From positions 1,178,001 through 1,242,000 of the forward strand of contig NZ_CP075524.1 in assembly GCF_025808395.1 (NCBI RefSeq): a stretch of 64,000 bases of DNA, written 5' to 3'. The notes under the pieces are model-generated. The model was given only the letters and a program-made list of their open reading frames with translations. It was not told the DNA's origin and searched no databases. Source of the stretch: Microcella sp. (GTDB lineage: Bacteria; Actinomycetota; Actinomycetes; Actinomycetales; Microbacteriaceae). The translations under genes and the position numbers were made by a program. Numbering within the stretch: position 1 is the stretch's first letter; each line of letters opens with the position of its first letter. Below are positions 32,148 through 41,177 of this stretch, piece after piece.

Positions 32148-32711
32148 ATGAGCACCACGATCACCGCCGAGACCATCGAGGGATACCGCACGGGCACCTG
32201 GGTCATCGACCCCAGTCACAGTGAGATCGGCTTCACCGTGCGCCACCTCGCCATCAGCAAGGTGAAAGGCGTGTTCGAGCGCTTCGACGCGACCGTGGAG
32301 GCAGCCCCGAACCCCGCAGACTCGACCGTGACCGTGACCATCGAGGTCGCCTCGATCAACACCAAGAACGCCGACCGCGACGCGCACCTGCGCACCAACG
32401 ACTTCTTCGCCCCCGACGACCACCCGACGATCACCTTCGTCTCGACCGGCCTGCGCGTCGAGAGCGGCGACCTGCTGCTCGACGGCGACCTCACCCTGCG
32501 GGGCGTGACCAAGCGCATCACGTTGAAGGGCGAGTTCGGCGGCATCGCCACCGACCCATGGGGCAAAGTCAAGGCGGCCGCGAGCGGCACCGCCGTGATC
32601 AACCGCCACGACTTCGGCGTCAGCTGGAACTCAGCGCTCGAGACCGGAGGCTTTCTGCTCGGCGACGAGGTGACGCTGCACATCGACGCGCAGTTCACGC
32701 TGCAGGGCTAG
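32148..32711 (+). CDS. YceI family protein
   Basis: 187 residues from the ATG at 32148. The lipocalin-like YceI fold is shown by 'GTWVIDPSHSEIGFTVRHLAISKVKG', 'VTIEVASINTKNADRDAHLRTNDFF' and 'DLTLRGVTKRITLKGEF'. Members bind polyisoprenoid or quinone-like lipids. There is no signal peptide, so this copy is cytoplasmic. The upstream region contains the 13-bp inverted repeat. Confidence 0.94.
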   Translation: MSTTITAETIEGYRTGTWVIDPSHSEIGFTVRHLAISKVKGVFERFDATVEAAPNPADSTVTVTIEVASINTKNADRDAHLRTNDFFAPDDHPTITFVSTGLRVESGDLLLDGDLTLRGVTKRITLKGEFGGIATDPWGKVKAAASGTAVINRHDFGVSWNSALETGGFLLGDEVTLHIDAQFTLQG

Positions 32712-32728
32712 TGGTGGGCGCAGCGCCC

Positions 32729-34093
32729 CTACGACGAGTGCTCTTCGTCGGCGGGGCGCTGCAGGCCCGCGGCGGCGCCCGGCCCGGTGACGATCGGGCC
32801 GGTATCGGTCGACGCCACGATCTCGGTGTCGGTGAGCGGGTGCGCGAGCTCGTCTGGCCCGAGCCGAGCGATGAGCAGCGTCAGCGCGGCGAGCACGACG
32901 GGAATCGCCCCGGCGGCGAGGAAGGCGATCGGAATGCCGATGAGCTCGCCGACCGGCCCCGCGATCGCCATCGAGATCGGCATGAACAGCAGCGACACGA
33001 AGAAGTCGAGGCTCGAGACCCGACCGAGCATCTCGGGGGGCACGCGGCGCTGCAAGAGGGTTCCCCAGATGACGGTGGCGCCCGAGAACAGCATGCCGCA
33101 CACGAACAGCGCCACGACCATGAGCCACAACTGATCGGTGAGCCCGATGACGACGAGCGGCGCGCACCCCAGACCCCACGCGGCGATCATGATCGTGAGG
33201 TAGCGGCGCGGCAGCCGCATCGAGGCGACAGCGATTGAGCCGAGCGCTCCGCCGATGCCGAAGGCCGCGAGCGCCAAGGCGAACGCCCCGGCGCCGCCAC
33301 CCGTCTGGTCGCGCACGGCGAACGGCAGCAGCACCTCGATGGGGCCCATGATGACGAGCACGAGCACCGCCGAGTAGAGCAGCGTCGCGAGCAGCCAGCG
33401 GGTGCGCACCATGTACCGCACGCCGTCGCGCACATCGTTGACGACCGCACGCACGGCGTGCACTGGCTCGTCGTCAGCCTCGCGCCGCACCGCCGTCAAG
33501 CGCATGAGAGAGAGCATCACCGCGGCCGCGCCCTGCGTCACCGCGACGATCGCGAAACCGAGCCCCGGTGACAGGATGGCGATGGCCGCACTCGCTGCCG
33601 CTGGCCCCGCCGCCTGCATGACGGCTGGCCGCAGCACGCCCTCGATGCCGTTGGCGGCGAGCAGCTCGTCGGCGGGCAGCAGCGCGGGCAGCCAGGCGGA
33701 GTAGGCGGGATAGAAGAATCCGTCAGCCATGCCGAGCAGCAGCGAGGCGACCGCGAGGTGCCAGACCTCGATCGACTCGGTGAGCGCGAGCGCGGCGACC
33801 GCCGCCATCGAGAGGGCCTTCATCGCCTCGACGGCCGTGAGAATGCGCTTCTGCGGAATGCGGTCTGCCGCCACCCCGCCGAGCAGCACCGCGAGCACGA
33901 GCCCGATGCTGCCGGCGGTCGCGACGATCGACAGATCGATGGGCGTGCCACCGAGCTCGATGACTTGCCAGACGACCGCGACGAGCCACACCCCTGTGCC
34001 GAACAGCGAGAGCACGAGAGCGATCGCGAGCAACCGGTATTGACCAGTCGCGAAGGGCTGCAGAGCGCGAGGCAGTGATGGCATGGCGTTCAT
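32729..34093 (-). CDS. Major facilitator superfamily transporter
   Basis: 454 residues from the ATG at 34093; 34084 is an alternative. Twelve hydrophobic segments are separated by a long central loop ('RREADDEPVHAVRAVVNDVRDGVRY'). The MFS motif between TM2 and TM3 is 'GGVAADRIPQKR'. The layout matches the DHA3 drug-efflux group. The tail of about 40 residues is hydrophilic. The substrate is unknown. Confidence 0.92.
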   Translation of the reverse strand: MNAMPSLPRALQPFATGQYRLLAIALVLSLFGTGVWLVAVVWQVIELGGTPIDLSIVATAGSIGLVLAVLLGGVAADRIPQKRILTAVEAMKALSMAAVAALALTESIEVWHLAVASLLLGMADGFFYPAYSAWLPALLPADELLAANGIEGVLRPAVMQAAGPAAASAAIAILSPGLGFAIVAVTQGAAAVMLSLMRLTAVRREADDEPVHAVRAVVNDVRDGVRYMVRTRWLLATLLYSAVLVLVIMGPIEVLLPFAVRDQTGGGAGAFALALAAFGIGGALGSIAVASMRLPRRYLTIMIAAWGLGCAPLVVIGLTDQLWLMVVALFVCGMLFSGATVIWGTLLQRRVPPEMLGRVSSLDFFVSLLFMPISMAIAGPVGELIGIPIAFLAAGAIPVVLAALTLLIARLGPDELAHPLTDTEIVASTDTGPIVTGPGAAAGLQRPADEEHSS

Positions 34094-34137
34094 GCTAGCG
34101 ACGACCTTCTCAGCCCGGTGACGTACGCTGAGGGGCG

Positions 34138-34632
34138 ATGAGAGAACTGACTGCCGAGCAGATTCGTGCGTCGATCGTCAACGCGAGCGAGGCTGAGATC
34201 GAGCGGATGCCCCTGCCCGGTCTGCACGAGACAGTGTGGAGCGAGCGCGAGTTCTTGGGGTGGCGCGACCCGGCCGGTTCTGCCCGCGGCTATATCGTGC
34301 ACTGGGTCGGCGATCGGCCAGTCGGCATCATGCTGCGCGCCGCGTCGTCACCGCTGCGCCCGGGCATCGGCGCGATGTGCTCGCTCTGCCACACGCCGCA
34401 GCCGTCGACGCAAGTGGTCATGTTCAGTGCCGCCCGCGGAGGCGATGCCGGTCGCGACGGCAACTCGATCGGCACTTACATCTGCACCGATCTGGCGTGC
34501 TCGATCATGATTCGCATCGTGCCGGCCACGAGTGAGCTGCACCTGCACCGCGACGAGCTGATCGCGCGGCGCAGCGCCGGGCTGCAGCAGCGGGTCGAAG
34601 CGTTCACGGCGAACGTGCTCAAGACCGCCTGA
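34138..34632 (+). CDS. FBP domain-containing zinc-finger protein
   Basis: 164 residues. The C-terminal FBP (treble-clef) domain contains the Cys pairs 'MCSLCHTP' (C-x2-C) and 'YICTDLACS' (C-x4-C), likely ligands for one zinc. The N-terminal part has 'LGWRDPAGSARGYIVHWVGDRP'. In some bacteria this domain occurs in EF-G-binding/fusidic-acid-resistance-like proteins (FusB type), so ribosome or EF-G rescue is possible. The function here is an inference. Confidence 0.88.
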   Translation: MRELTAEQIRASIVNASEAEIERMPLPGLHETVWSEREFLGWRDPAGSARGYIVHWVGDRPVGIMLRAASSPLRPGIGAMCSLCHTPQPSTQVVMFSAARGGDAGRDGNSIGTYICTDLACSIMIRIVPATSELHLHRDELIARRSAGLQQRVEAFTANVLKTA

Positions 34633-34652
34633 GCGGTTGAGCCGAGAGCGGG

Positions 34653-34832
34653 CTACTCGCGCTCGCGGTGACCCAAGATCGTGAACGGAATCGCCATCGA
34701 GAGCGTGACCGCCATGATGCCGATGAAGAACGTCAGCGCCGCCCACTCTTCTGGCACCGCGTAGGCGTAGGCGAAGAGCGCGAACGACGACAGGAAGAGG
34801 GCGATCGACACGATCGCGGCGAAAATGTTCAT
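34653..34832 (-). CDS. Small two-TM membrane protein
   Basis: 59 residues from the ATG at 34832, with GGGAG upstream. Two hydrophobic helices ('MNIFAAIVSIALFLSSFALFAYA' and 'LTFFIGIMAVTLSMAIPFTIL') form a hairpin, and the C terminus is charged. No family is recognised. It is divergent from the hydrolase gene at 34874, with 41 bp between starts. Confidence 0.75.
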   Translation of the reverse strand: MNIFAAIVSIALFLSSFALFAYAYAVPEEWAALTFFIGIMAVTLSMAIPFTILGHRERE

Positions 34833-34873
34833 GATGCTCCCATTGTGCCAGGTCTGCTCTGCGATCATGGCAC

Positions 34874-35653
34874 ATGGCCTCTCCTTCGACACGACGTCGT
34901 CACCGACCCGCGAGTCGGCCTCGGCGCCGCGTGCGCGCGATCGGTCTCGGCGCGCTCGGCGCCCTGCTCGGGGTGGTGTTCTTCTTTCTCATCTGGGCGC
35001 ACACCCCCTATCGGGCCGACAGGGGCGCGACGCTCGAGGTCTTCCGCTCGAGCGACATCGTCGTCGAGACTGTCGACGAGGGCATCCTGATGCACAGGGC
35101 GACTGACACCGACGACCCCTCTGTCGGGTTGATCTTCATTCCCGGCGCTCGAGTCGACCCCTACGCCTACCTGTTCCAGCTGAGCGGAGCGGTCGAGCAG
35201 CACGGGCTCACCGTTCTCATCACCAAGCCGACGCTCAACCTGGCGTTCTTCGACACGCGCACTGTCGACGACTTCACGAGCGCCGCGCCGAGCATCGAGC
35301 GATGGTTCATCGGCGGGCACTCGCTCGGCGGTGTTCGTGCGTGCCTCATGGCGCCAGATTCAGCAGTCGACGGGCTCGTGCTGTTCGGCAGCTATTGCGC
35401 CAACGACGTGAGCGACTCGAGGCTGCACGTGCTCAGCATCGCGGGTGAGAACGACCTGCTCAGCGACCTCGACACGATCACCGCCGCGGCACCGCGACTG
35501 CCCGCCGACGCCGAATTCGTCGTCATCGAGGGGGCCAACCACGCCGCATTCGGAGACTACGGCCCGCAGGCCGGTGACGGCGAGCGCACGATCTCGAGCG
35601 AGCAGATGCGTGACGAGCTCGCGGTGCTACTCGGCACCCTCCTGCGGCTCTAG
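34874..35653 (+). CDS. Membrane-anchored alpha/beta hydrolase
   Basis: 259 residues. An Arg-rich N terminus precedes a membrane anchor (about 21-43), then an exported alpha/beta hydrolase domain. The nucleophile elbow is 'IGGHSLGGVRA' (Ser in GHSLG). The oxyanion-side strand is 'VGLIFIPGARVDPYAY', the acid is probably in 'IAGENDLLSD', and the His is in 'IEGANHAAFGDYGPQ'. This pattern fits the alpha/beta-hydrolase fold-5 family. The substrate is unknown. It overlaps the convergent gene by 27 bp. Confidence 0.9.
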   Translation: MASPSTRRRHRPASRPRRRVRAIGLGALGALLGVVFFFLIWAHTPYRADRGATLEVFRSSDIVVETVDEGILMHRATDTDDPSVGLIFIPGARVDPYAYLFQLSGAVEQHGLTVLITKPTLNLAFFDTRTVDDFTSAAPSIERWFIGGHSLGGVRACLMAPDSAVDGLVLFGSYCANDVSDSRLHVLSIAGENDLLSDLDTITAAAPRLPADAEFVVIEGANHAAFGDYGPQAGDGERTISSEQMRDELAVLLGTLLRL

Positions 35654-36208
35654 CACCGCGTCGGGCGCCGCAACGGCCGGTACGCGCTCGCGGTGGGCGA
35701 GCGCCATGAGCCACCACAGCAACGACCCGATGAGCATGCCGCCGACGAGCGCGATCACGGGGGTCAGCAGCACTGGCCCGGCGATCGGGCTGTCGGTGAG
35801 CAGGTTGGCGATGCCGAGATAGATCCAGAAGAGGGCGATGTCGACGAGAGCCGCAATGCCGACCGCGGCGAGAGTCGCGCGCCAGGGGCGGTGCAAACCC
35901 GCCGCCGAGAGCATCCACCCGCTCACCAGAATCGACAAGCCGATCAGAATCAGGCTCGCCAAGAGAAAGGCGATGACCACCCAGAACAAGATGTCGGCCC
36001 CGGTGCCGATGCCCGACAAGATGGCGCTCGTCTCACCCCCGAAGGTTCTCGACGCCGCACCGATCAGCCCGCCGAAGAGCGAGGCCGCGATGAGCGCGGC
36101 GAGCGACATGCCGAACGCGAACCACCCGGTCTGAAACATCGTGTGAGCGACGGCGCCGGCGATCACCGCGCTCTGCGTCTGATTGCGGGTCAGCGGTGCG
36201 GCAGCCAT
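35627..36208 (-). CDS. Polytopic membrane protein of unknown function
   Basis: 193 residues from the ATG at 36208 (GAGGAGCAACC upstream). Four or five hydrophobic segments include 'MFQTGWFAFGMSLAALIAASLFGGLIGAA', 'LFWVVIAFLLASLILIGLSILVSG' and 'LLTPVIALVGGMLIGSLLWWLM'. No motif is recognised. It lies 33 bp after the end of the K+ channel gene on the same strand, so co-transcription is likely. Confidence 0.8.
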   Translation of the reverse strand: MAAAPLTRNQTQSAVIAGAVAHTMFQTGWFAFGMSLAALIAASLFGGLIGAASRTFGGETSAILSGIGTGADILFWVVIAFLLASLILIGLSILVSGWMLSAAGLHRPWRATLAAVGIAALVDIALFWIYLGIANLLTDSPIAGPVLLTPVIALVGGMLIGSLLWWLMALAHRERVPAVAAPDAVLEPQEGAE

Positions 36209-36241
36209 GGTTGCTCCTCGATTGGTCGACTGAGAGCGAAT

Positions 36242-36901
36242 CTACTGCGTGCCGCGGTGCAGCGCGATGCGCTCAGAGATGTACGACACCACGATCGCCG
36301 AGGTGGTGCCGATGATGACCAGGCCCCCCGCCATGAGCAGCGTCGCGAGACCGCGCCCGAGATCGGTCACGGGGTAGGTGTCGCCGTAGCCGACCGTCGT
36401 CAGCGTGACGATGGCCCACCACAGCGCGTCGCCGAAGGTGTTGATCGTGGCACCGTCGGCACCGCGCTCGACCTGCAGTGTGGCGAGGGCGATGATGTAG
36501 ACGAAGACGACCGAGTAGATGAACGCGTGCGCCACGACAGAGCCGCGCACGGCCGCACCCGAGGTGCCGTTGAGCATCGGGATGTATCGCAGCAGCCCGA
36601 CTGCGCGCAGGGCTCGAAACAGCGGAAAGAAGATCGACAGCACGTCGACCGGGTGGGTGAGCACGAATCGCACGCGGCGGCCCCGATCAGAGAGCGCGAT
36701 GCGAGCGACCATGTCGACGAAGAAGGCCACCCAGGTCGTGAGGGCGATCGCGGCCATGACGACGGTGAGCCCGGCGGGCGCATCGGGCGCGAGCACGAAG
36801 ACCGAATAGGCGATGAGAAAGAGCACGCCGAGCACGGTGAGAAACGGCGAGGTGCGGCGCTGCCATTCGAGACGACGGGCATCGAAGCCGACTGACTGCA
36901 T
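36242..36901 (-). CDS. Voltage-gated-like potassium channel
   Basis: 219 residues from the ATG at 36901; a start at 36922 adds 7. Hydrophobic segments S1-S5 precede the selectivity filter 'TLTTVGYGDTYPV', followed by the S6 helix 'GRGLATLLMAGGLVIIGTTSAIVV'. The S4-like segment 'FRALRAVGLLRYIPML' carries several Arg. It lacks a C-terminal RCK/TrkA domain. Four subunits should form one channel. Confidence 0.92.
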   Translation of the reverse strand: MQSVGFDARRLEWQRRTSPFLTVLGVLFLIAYSVFVLAPDAPAGLTVVMAAIALTTWVAFFVDMVARIALSDRGRRVRFVLTHPVDVLSIFFPLFRALRAVGLLRYIPMLNGTSGAAVRGSVVAHAFIYSVVFVYIIALATLQVERGADGATINTFGDALWWAIVTLTTVGYGDTYPVTDLGRGLATLLMAGGLVIIGTTSAIVVSYISERIALHRGTQ

Positions 36902-37037
36902 GCGGCCATTCTCGTGCAGCATGCCGCCGCTCGAGCGTCGGCACTCGGCGCGTCACGCGGTCGGCGCCGACCACTCCCAGGTCGGGCGCGGCTCCGAATG
37001 GTGAGATGACAGCACTCACCTCAACCCCGGAGACACC

Positions 37038-37988
37038 ATGCCGCGCACCGCGCTCGACACCACCGTTGCCGATCTGACGGGCAGGCTCGCCGTCGTCACC
37101 GGAGCCAACAGCGGTCTCGGCTTCGGCCTGACCGGCCGCCTGGCCGAGGCGGGTGCCGACGTCGTCATGGCGGTGCGCAATCGCGAGAAGGGTCAGGATG
37201 CCCTCGAGCGGTTGCTCGCACAGCATCCGACTGCTCGGCTGCGGTTGCTCGACCTCGATCTCGCGTCACTCGAGAGTGTGCGTGCGGCGGCGCAGACCCT
37301 GCTCGACGACGAGCGCGGCATCGACATCCTGATCAACAACGCCGGCATCATGGCGGTGCCAGACCGCCGCGAGACCGCCGATGGCTTCGAGCTGCAGTTC
37401 GGCAGCAACCATCTGGGTCCGTTCGCGTTCACCGGCCTGCTGCTGCCGGCGCTGCAGCGCGCCGCGTCGCCGCGCGTCGTCTCGACGAGCAGCCTCGCCG
37501 CCAACGTCGGCCGCTGGCAGTGGAACAACCTGCAGGGCGAGCAGAAGTACAGCGCGTGGCGAGCCTACGGGCTGTCGAAGCTCGCCAACCTCGCCTTCGC
37601 GCGCGAGCTGCAGAGGCGCAGCAACGAGCACGGCTGGGGCATCACGAGCGCCGCGGCGCACCCCGGTGGCACGAAGACCAACCTGCAGTCGACCGGCCCG
37701 CGCGACGGCGCAACGCTGAGCGCACGCCAAGAGAAGCGCTACTCGCGGTTCATGCAGGGTGTCGACATGGGAGTTCTTCCGTCGCTGTACGCGGCCACCA
37801 GTCCGCACGTGACACCGGGCGGCTATTACGGGCCCAACGGCTTTCTTGAGACTCGCGGGGAGCCTGCGCTGGCGCGACTGCCGCACGCCGCGCGCGATGC
37901 GACGGCGGCCGCGATGCTCTGGGACGTGTCTGAGCAGCTCACCGGCGTCGAGTATGCGTCGATCGCCGTGCCCGTGTCGCGAGCCTGA
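37038..37988 (+). CDS. Short-chain dehydrogenase/reductase
   Basis: 316 residues. The Rossmann nucleotide-binding motif is 'VVTGANSGLGFGL' (TGxxxGxG), followed by 'INNAGIMAVP' and the catalytic Tyr-x3-Lys in 'YGLSKLANLAF', with Ser in 'VSTSSLAANVG'. This is the retinol-dehydrogenase/protochlorophyllide-reductase-like group, longer than classical SDRs. The Arg in 'VRNREKG' after the second strand suggests NADP(H). The physiological substrate is unknown. Confidence 0.93.
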   Translation: MPRTALDTTVADLTGRLAVVTGANSGLGFGLTGRLAEAGADVVMAVRNREKGQDALERLLAQHPTARLRLLDLDLASLESVRAAAQTLLDDERGIDILINNAGIMAVPDRRETADGFELQFGSNHLGPFAFTGLLLPALQRAASPRVVSTSSLAANVGRWQWNNLQGEQKYSAWRAYGLSKLANLAFARELQRRSNEHGWGITSAAAHPGGTKTNLQSTGPRDGATLSARQEKRYSRFMQGVDMGVLPSLYAATSPHVTPGGYYGPNGFLETRGEPALARLPHAARDATAAAMLWDVSEQLTGVEYASIAVPVSRA

Positions 37989-38030
37989 CAGGATGGGGTC
38001 TGCGGGCACCGACTCAGAAGGAGGCGACCC

Positions 38031-38966
38031 ATGGCAGAAGCAGGCGAAGGGCGCGTCGCGGTCTACATCGACTTCGACAACATCGTCATCTCGCGCTACG
38101 ACCAGATTCACGGTCGCGGCGCCTGGCGCAAAGACAACGTCTACCGGCTGCCCGCCGGCCTGACGGGGGCGAGCGACGAGATCGCCGCGCGATTGAAGCA
38201 CGCCGACGTCGACATCGGGGCCATTCTCGACTTCGCCTCGAGCTTCGGCTCGATCGTGCTCTCGCGCGCCTACGCCGACTGGTCGGTGGGGGTCAACGCG
38301 AGCTACCAGGGCCAGCTCATGGAGCGCTCGGTCGACCTGACGCAGCTGTTTCCGGCCACGCAGCAGATGAAGAACGGCGCCGACATCAGGCTCGCGGTCG
38401 ATGTCGTCGAAGACCTCTTCAGGCTTCCCGACATCTCGCACGTCGTCATCGCTGCGGGCGACAGCGACTACATCGCCCTCGCGCAGCGGGCCAAGCGGCT
38501 CGGCCGCTACATCGTCGGCATCGGGGTCTCGGGCGGCACGAGCAAGAGCCTCAAGGCGGCGTGCAACGAGTACGCCGACTATGACGCACTGCCGGGCATC
38601 AGGCCTGCCGCGCACATCGCTGCCGAGATCGACGACGCCTCGAACGACGACGCCACTGCCGCGACCACTCCGCGCCGTGCCTCGACGAAGGCGACAACGA
38701 CGGCCACGGCCGAGTCTGGCGAGAATGCGACGTCGAAGCGCGCCGCGAGCGCCCTGCTCGTGCGGGCCCTGCGACTCGTGCACGAGGCCGACGACACCGA
38801 TTGGGCGCACGCCTCGGCACTCAAGCAGCAGATGAAGCGACTCGACCCGGCCTTCAACGAGAAGGCGCTCGGCTACAACTCGTTCACGAGCTTTCTGAAG
38901 TCACGAGCGAACGTCGTCGAACTCGACGAGTCGTCGCAGACCAGGCTCGTGCGGCTGCGCGAATAG
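38031..38966 (+). CDS. NYN-domain nuclease with C-terminal OST-HTH/LOTUS-like domain
   Basis: 311 residues. The N-terminal PIN-like NYN domain (LabA/DUF88) has clustered acidic residues: 'AVYIDFDNIVISRYD', 'GADIRLAVDVVEDLF' and 'VVIAAGDSDYIALAQRAK'. A low-complexity Ala/Thr linker (about 205-245) leads to a C-terminal domain 'NEKALGYNSFTSFLKSR', typical of OST-HTH/LOTUS RNA-binding modules. Ribonuclease activity is likely from the family. A perfect-stem terminator follows. Confidence 0.93.
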   Translation: MAEAGEGRVAVYIDFDNIVISRYDQIHGRGAWRKDNVYRLPAGLTGASDEIAARLKHADVDIGAILDFASSFGSIVLSRAYADWSVGVNASYQGQLMERSVDLTQLFPATQQMKNGADIRLAVDVVEDLFRLPDISHVVIAAGDSDYIALAQRAKRLGRYIVGIGVSGGTSKSLKAACNEYADYDALPGIRPAAHIAAEIDDASNDDATAATTPRRASTKATTTATAESGENATSKRAASALLVRALRLVHEADDTDWAHASALKQQMKRLDPAFNEKALGYNSFTSFLKSRANVVELDESSQTRLVRLRE

Positions 38967-38987
38967 CCGCCCCTGCCGCCGAGCAAG

Positions 38988-39023
38988 GCGAAGGCCCCGC
39001 GCCGATCGGCGCGGGGCCTTCGC
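38988..39023. terminator. 16-bp perfect-stem terminator
   Basis: GCGAAGGCCCCGCGCC (38988-39003) pairs perfectly with GGCGCGGGGCCTTCGC (39008-39023) around GATC. It lies between convergent genes. No T-run follows, which is common in actinomycetes. Confidence 0.85.
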
Positions 39024-39060
39024 TGTCACGCTCGTCAGCAGCGTGAAGAACGGCAGGTGA

Positions 39061-39789
39061 CTATGGTCGGCCGCCGGGCGTACCCTCGGGCTTGCCGCCC
39101 GCGGGAGCGCTGTCGTCGTCGCCGTCTGCGTCACCGCCCTGGCCGTGGCCGCCGTTGTTCGAGGGCCGCTCGCCGGCCATCTCGTCTTTCAGCTCACGAG
39201 CCTGCTCTGACACTGATTCGCCGAACTCAGACCCGATCTTGTTCGGGTCTTTCGCCCCTTGCTGCACCCATTCGCTGAACTCTTTCGAGCCGACCGGCAG
39301 CACGGGCTCGACGACATCGCACTCGACGGCGCCCTCTGCTGCGCCCTCGTCGACGACGCACTCGTCGGTCGCACCGGTGCCGTCAGTCTCGTCGTCGGCG
39401 GGCACGAAGGTCATGACTACGCCGTCGAAGGCGTCTTGCGCCGGCCCCGGCAGCACTCCTGCTGCGCCTGCCGCGCCTGCACCGGCGAGTCCGAGTGCGA
39501 GCACTCCCCCAGCCGCCGCGACCTTGGCGGCGATTCCTAGACCTGACATCGTTGCGAACACCTTGGTGATCCCCTTTGCTGGTTCTCGTTCTGGCACGTC
39601 GCTGACCCCCAGCGACGGTCGTTCGAGACGAGCCACGAGAGCGGCCGAGGGCTGGGGCACGACGTGCTGAGCGGCTCGACGCGCATCGGCGATCGAGTCG
39701 GCCAGGCCGGCGAGCTCAGGGCGACCCTGCGGGGTCGCACCACTGAGCAGTGCGTGCGCCTCGGCATCGGTGATCGTGTGTTTTCTCAT
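39061..39789 (-). CDS. Putative membrane-anchored anti-sigma factor or sigma-operon protein
   Basis: 242 residues. The N-terminal 80 residues are soluble and helical, with 'ITDAEAHALLSGATP' at the start. One membrane segment ('GLGIAAKVAAAGGVLALGLAGAGAAGAAG') is followed by an acidic, Gly/Asp-rich extracytoplasmic part with two Cys. The gene starts 4 bp after the ECF sigma stop, the usual place for the cognate anti-sigma factor. No zinc (ZAS) motif is seen, so this is a context-based call. Confidence 0.78.
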   Translation of the reverse strand: MRKHTITDAEAHALLSGATPQGRPELAGLADSIADARRAAQHVVPQPSAALVARLERPSLGVSDVPEREPAKGITKVFATMSGLGIAAKVAAAGGVLALGLAGAGAAGAAGVLPGPAQDAFDGVVMTFVPADDETDGTGATDECVVDEGAAEGAVECDVVEPVLPVGSKEFSEWVQQGAKDPNKIGSEFGESVSEQARELKDEMAGERPSNNGGHGQGGDADGDDDSAPAGGKPEGTPGGRP

Positions 39790-39793
39790 CTCA

Positions 39794-40384
39794 CTAGTCG
39801 CTATCGCTCGAAGGGCCTGCAGGGGTACGGGTATCGCCGAACTTTTTTCTCAAGCGCTCGAGCGCACGACGCTGCAGCGCCTTCACCGCCGCCGGTCGCT
39901 TGCCGAGCACGACCGAGATCTGCTCGACCGTGAGGTCTGCGACGATGCGCAGCTGCATCACGTCGCGCTGGTCTGACGGCAGCGCTCTCAGCAGGGCGAT
40001 CACACGCTGATCACCGAGGCTCGCCAGCGCCTCGTCTTCGGCACTGGATGCTCGGCGCGGGTCGTCCTCGGCGATCAGCTCGACCGTCTCACCCCGCCGG
40101 CCGCGCATGCGCAGTTCATCAACCAAGCGCCGGTACGCGATCGAGAACACAAAAGAGCGAAAGGCCGCGAGGTCGCCACGAAACTGCGGCAGACGATCGA
40201 AGACGGCCAAGAAGACCTCGCTCGTGAGGTCGTCGGGTTCGCGCGAACCCCGTGCTGCGGCGAACGCCGCGACCGCGGGCGAGTGGTCGTTCCACAAACG
40301 GGTGCAGGCCCAGCTCGCCCCCGCCTGCGCCGCGGCGAGCACTGAGGCAAAGCTCTCGCCACTCGCACCCTGCCTGGCAGTCAT
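39794..40384 (-). CDS. ECF-type RNA polymerase sigma factor
   Basis: 196 residues from the ATG at 40384; the open frame to 41497 runs antisense through two other genes and is not real. Region 2 is 'EPDDLTSEVFLAVFDRLPQF' with 'AFRSFVFSIAYRRLVDELR'. Region 4 is 'LPSDQRDVMQLRIVADLTVE', then 'QISVVLGKRPAAVKALQRRA'. It is co-transcribed with the membrane protein at 39061, its probable anti-sigma factor. Divergent to the DJ-1/PfpI gene, with a 225-bp gap in which I see no clear operator. Confidence 0.93.
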   Translation of the reverse strand: MTARQGASGESFASVLAAAQAGASWACTRLWNDHSPAVAAFAAARGSREPDDLTSEVFLAVFDRLPQFRGDLAAFRSFVFSIAYRRLVDELRMRGRRGETVELIAEDDPRRASSAEDEALASLGDQRVIALLRALPSDQRDVMQLRIVADLTVEQISVVLGKRPAAVKALQRRALERLRKKFGDTRTPAGPSSDSD

Positions 40385-40609
40385 GGCTTCACACCGTAGG
40401 GGTGTGGTGCGCTGTTCGGCAAACGCGGCTGGCGGCCGCACCACCATATTCCGCCAGTGACATACATTTCTCACCGCAGTGATCGAGGGGTGCGCGGTAG
40501 CGCGCGCGGAGCCCGGTGTCAAGGCGGTGCTTCGACTGCGGGGTCGCACGTAGCGTGAAACCCGGCACGACGTCATCCGACGCAGACACGACGATGAAGG
40601 AGACCTACC

Positions 40610-41161
40610 ATGGCCTACGACCTCACCGGCAAGAACGTTGCCTTCCTGCTCACCGACGGCTACGAAGACAGCGAGCTCACGGCACCGTGGCAGGCAGTCA
40701 CGTCGGCCGGGGCGACTGCGGTGCTCGTGTCGCCCGCAGGCGGCTCGGTCACCGGCAAGAATGGCCACACCCAGTCGGTCGACCAACCCGTCAGCGAGAG
40801 CTCGGCCGAGCGGTTCGATGCGCTGGTGCTGCCGGGGGGCGTCGTGAACGCCGATCACTTGCGCATGGACGCTGCCGCGGTGGCCTTCACCCGCGACTTC
40901 TTCTCGCAGCACAAGCCCGTCGGCGTCATCTGCCACGGTGCCTGGATTCTCATCGAGGCCGACGTCGTTCGCGACAGAGAGCTGACGAGCTACCCGAGCT
41001 TGCGCACAGACCTCGTCAATGCGGGAGCCGAGTGGGTCGATGAAGAGGTGGTCGTCGATGCGGGTCTCGTCTCGAGCCGCACCCCCGACGACCTGTCGGC
41101 CTTCTGCGACAAGCTCGTCGAAGAGATCGACGAAGGAGAGCACGAGGGCCAGACCGCCTGA
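40610..41161 (+). CDS. DJ-1/PfpI family protein (type 1 glutamine amidotransferase-like)
   Basis: 183 residues. The nucleophile elbow is 'PVGVICHGAWILIEADVV' with Cys in CHG, and the acidic helper residue lies in 'YEDSEL'. This is the PfpI/YhbO group, reported as proteases or deglycases of stress response. The ATG at 40610 has AAGGAG upstream. The AI-2E-type transporter gene follows after 16 bp. Confidence 0.93.
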   Translation: MAYDLTGKNVAFLLTDGYEDSELTAPWQAVTSAGATAVLVSPAGGSVTGKNGHTQSVDQPVSESSAERFDALVLPGGVVNADHLRMDAAAVAFTRDFFSQHKPVGVICHGAWILIEADVVRDRELTSYPSLRTDLVNAGAEWVDEEVVVDAGLVSSRTPDDLSAFCDKLVEEIDEGEHEGQTA

Positions 41162-41177
41162 GGGCGGTTGCCCCGTG

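Noticed and set aside
35693..36895. Plus-strand frame of 400 codons
   Set aside because: It spans two minus-strand genes and their gap and is almost wholly charged residues; a shadow.
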